Source: Porticoccaceae bacterium (GTDB lineage: Bacteria > Pseudomonadota > Gammaproteobacteria > Pseudomonadales > Porticoccaceae). From it: 6,185 nucleotides of DNA. The translations under genes and the position numbers were made by a program. A model generated the notes under the pieces. The model had not been told where the DNA came from. It did no database searches and was given only the letters and a program-made list of their open reading frames with translations. Positions within the stretch are counted from its first letter, which is position 1, and each line of letters starts with the position of its first letter. The stretch spans positions 1 through 6,185 of the forward strand of contig JALRJD010000327.1 in assembly GCA_023255165.1 (NCBI GenBank), read 5' to 3'. Shown in pieces: positions 6,118 through 6,185 of this stretch.

Positions 6118-6185
6118 TGAGCCCAGCATCAGCAGACCCTTGTTCGCGGTTCCATTCCTTTGCGCCTTTCAGCGCTCGGAAAACT

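Larger units (their letters stand above)
5947..6185. other. Non-coding right end with repeats, no convincing gene
   Basis: No frame here has a start with a ribosome binding site and coding-like sequence. The longest open stretch is on the minus strand, 6047-6184, entering from the window edge and giving about 45 residues (begins VFRALKGAKEWNREQG, ends MDSFGLCVPSE). Its last third is simply the translation of the GGTTGGGT array and the interspersed repeat, so it is either a chance frame or the eroded tail of a gene lying to the right. A TTGACC at 5981-5986 has no -10 at proper spacing. The stretch is visibly more T-rich than the genes. Confidence 0.55.

Overview
The window looks like ordinary chromosomal DNA from a gammaproteobacterium. 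The gene order dsbC-hom-thrC is the one known from Pseudomonas and relatives, where xerD usually precedes dsbC. The protein sequences also fit that group: a DsbC-type disulfide isomerase, a monofunctional homoserine dehydrogenase with a C-terminal ACT domain, and the longer (about 465-residue) form of threonine synthase. Base composition is moderately GC-rich by eye and similar across all four large genes. Nothing indicates recent transfer of a gene. The genus cannot be fixed from this window.

Layout from left to right. Positions 1-53 hold the last codons of an unidentified plus-strand gene. dsbC (122-883) encodes an exported thiol-disulfide isomerase. A 130-bp gap then carries a good sigma70-type promoter (TTGACA, 17 bp, TACTGT). 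This drives hom (1014-2321, TTG start), whose stop codon directly abuts the ATG of thrC (2322-3719). Hom converts aspartate semialdehyde to homoserine. ThrC converts O-phosphohomoserine to threonine. The kinase step (thrB) is not in the window. thrC converges on a minus-strand gene for a 706-residue molybdopterin oxidoreductase (3761-5881). The 41-bp gap between them is made of a degenerate 16-bp tandem repeat that includes the thrC stop codon.

The right end (5882-6185) has no convincing gene. Just upstream of the molybdoenzyme lie a ribosome binding site, a -10-like hexamer and two operator-like dyads (a perfect 10-bp palindrome and a 21-bp interrupted dyad). Further right are a short inverted repeat, an element resembling widespread bacterial interspersed repeats (GTCATTCTGAG...GGAATCCAT), and a GGTTGGGT octamer array with G-quadruplex potential.

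I found no convincing undescribed system. The points most worth a second look are the control region and the unusual metal-ligand region of the molybdoenzyme, the tandem repeat in the convergent gap, and the repeat cluster at the right end.
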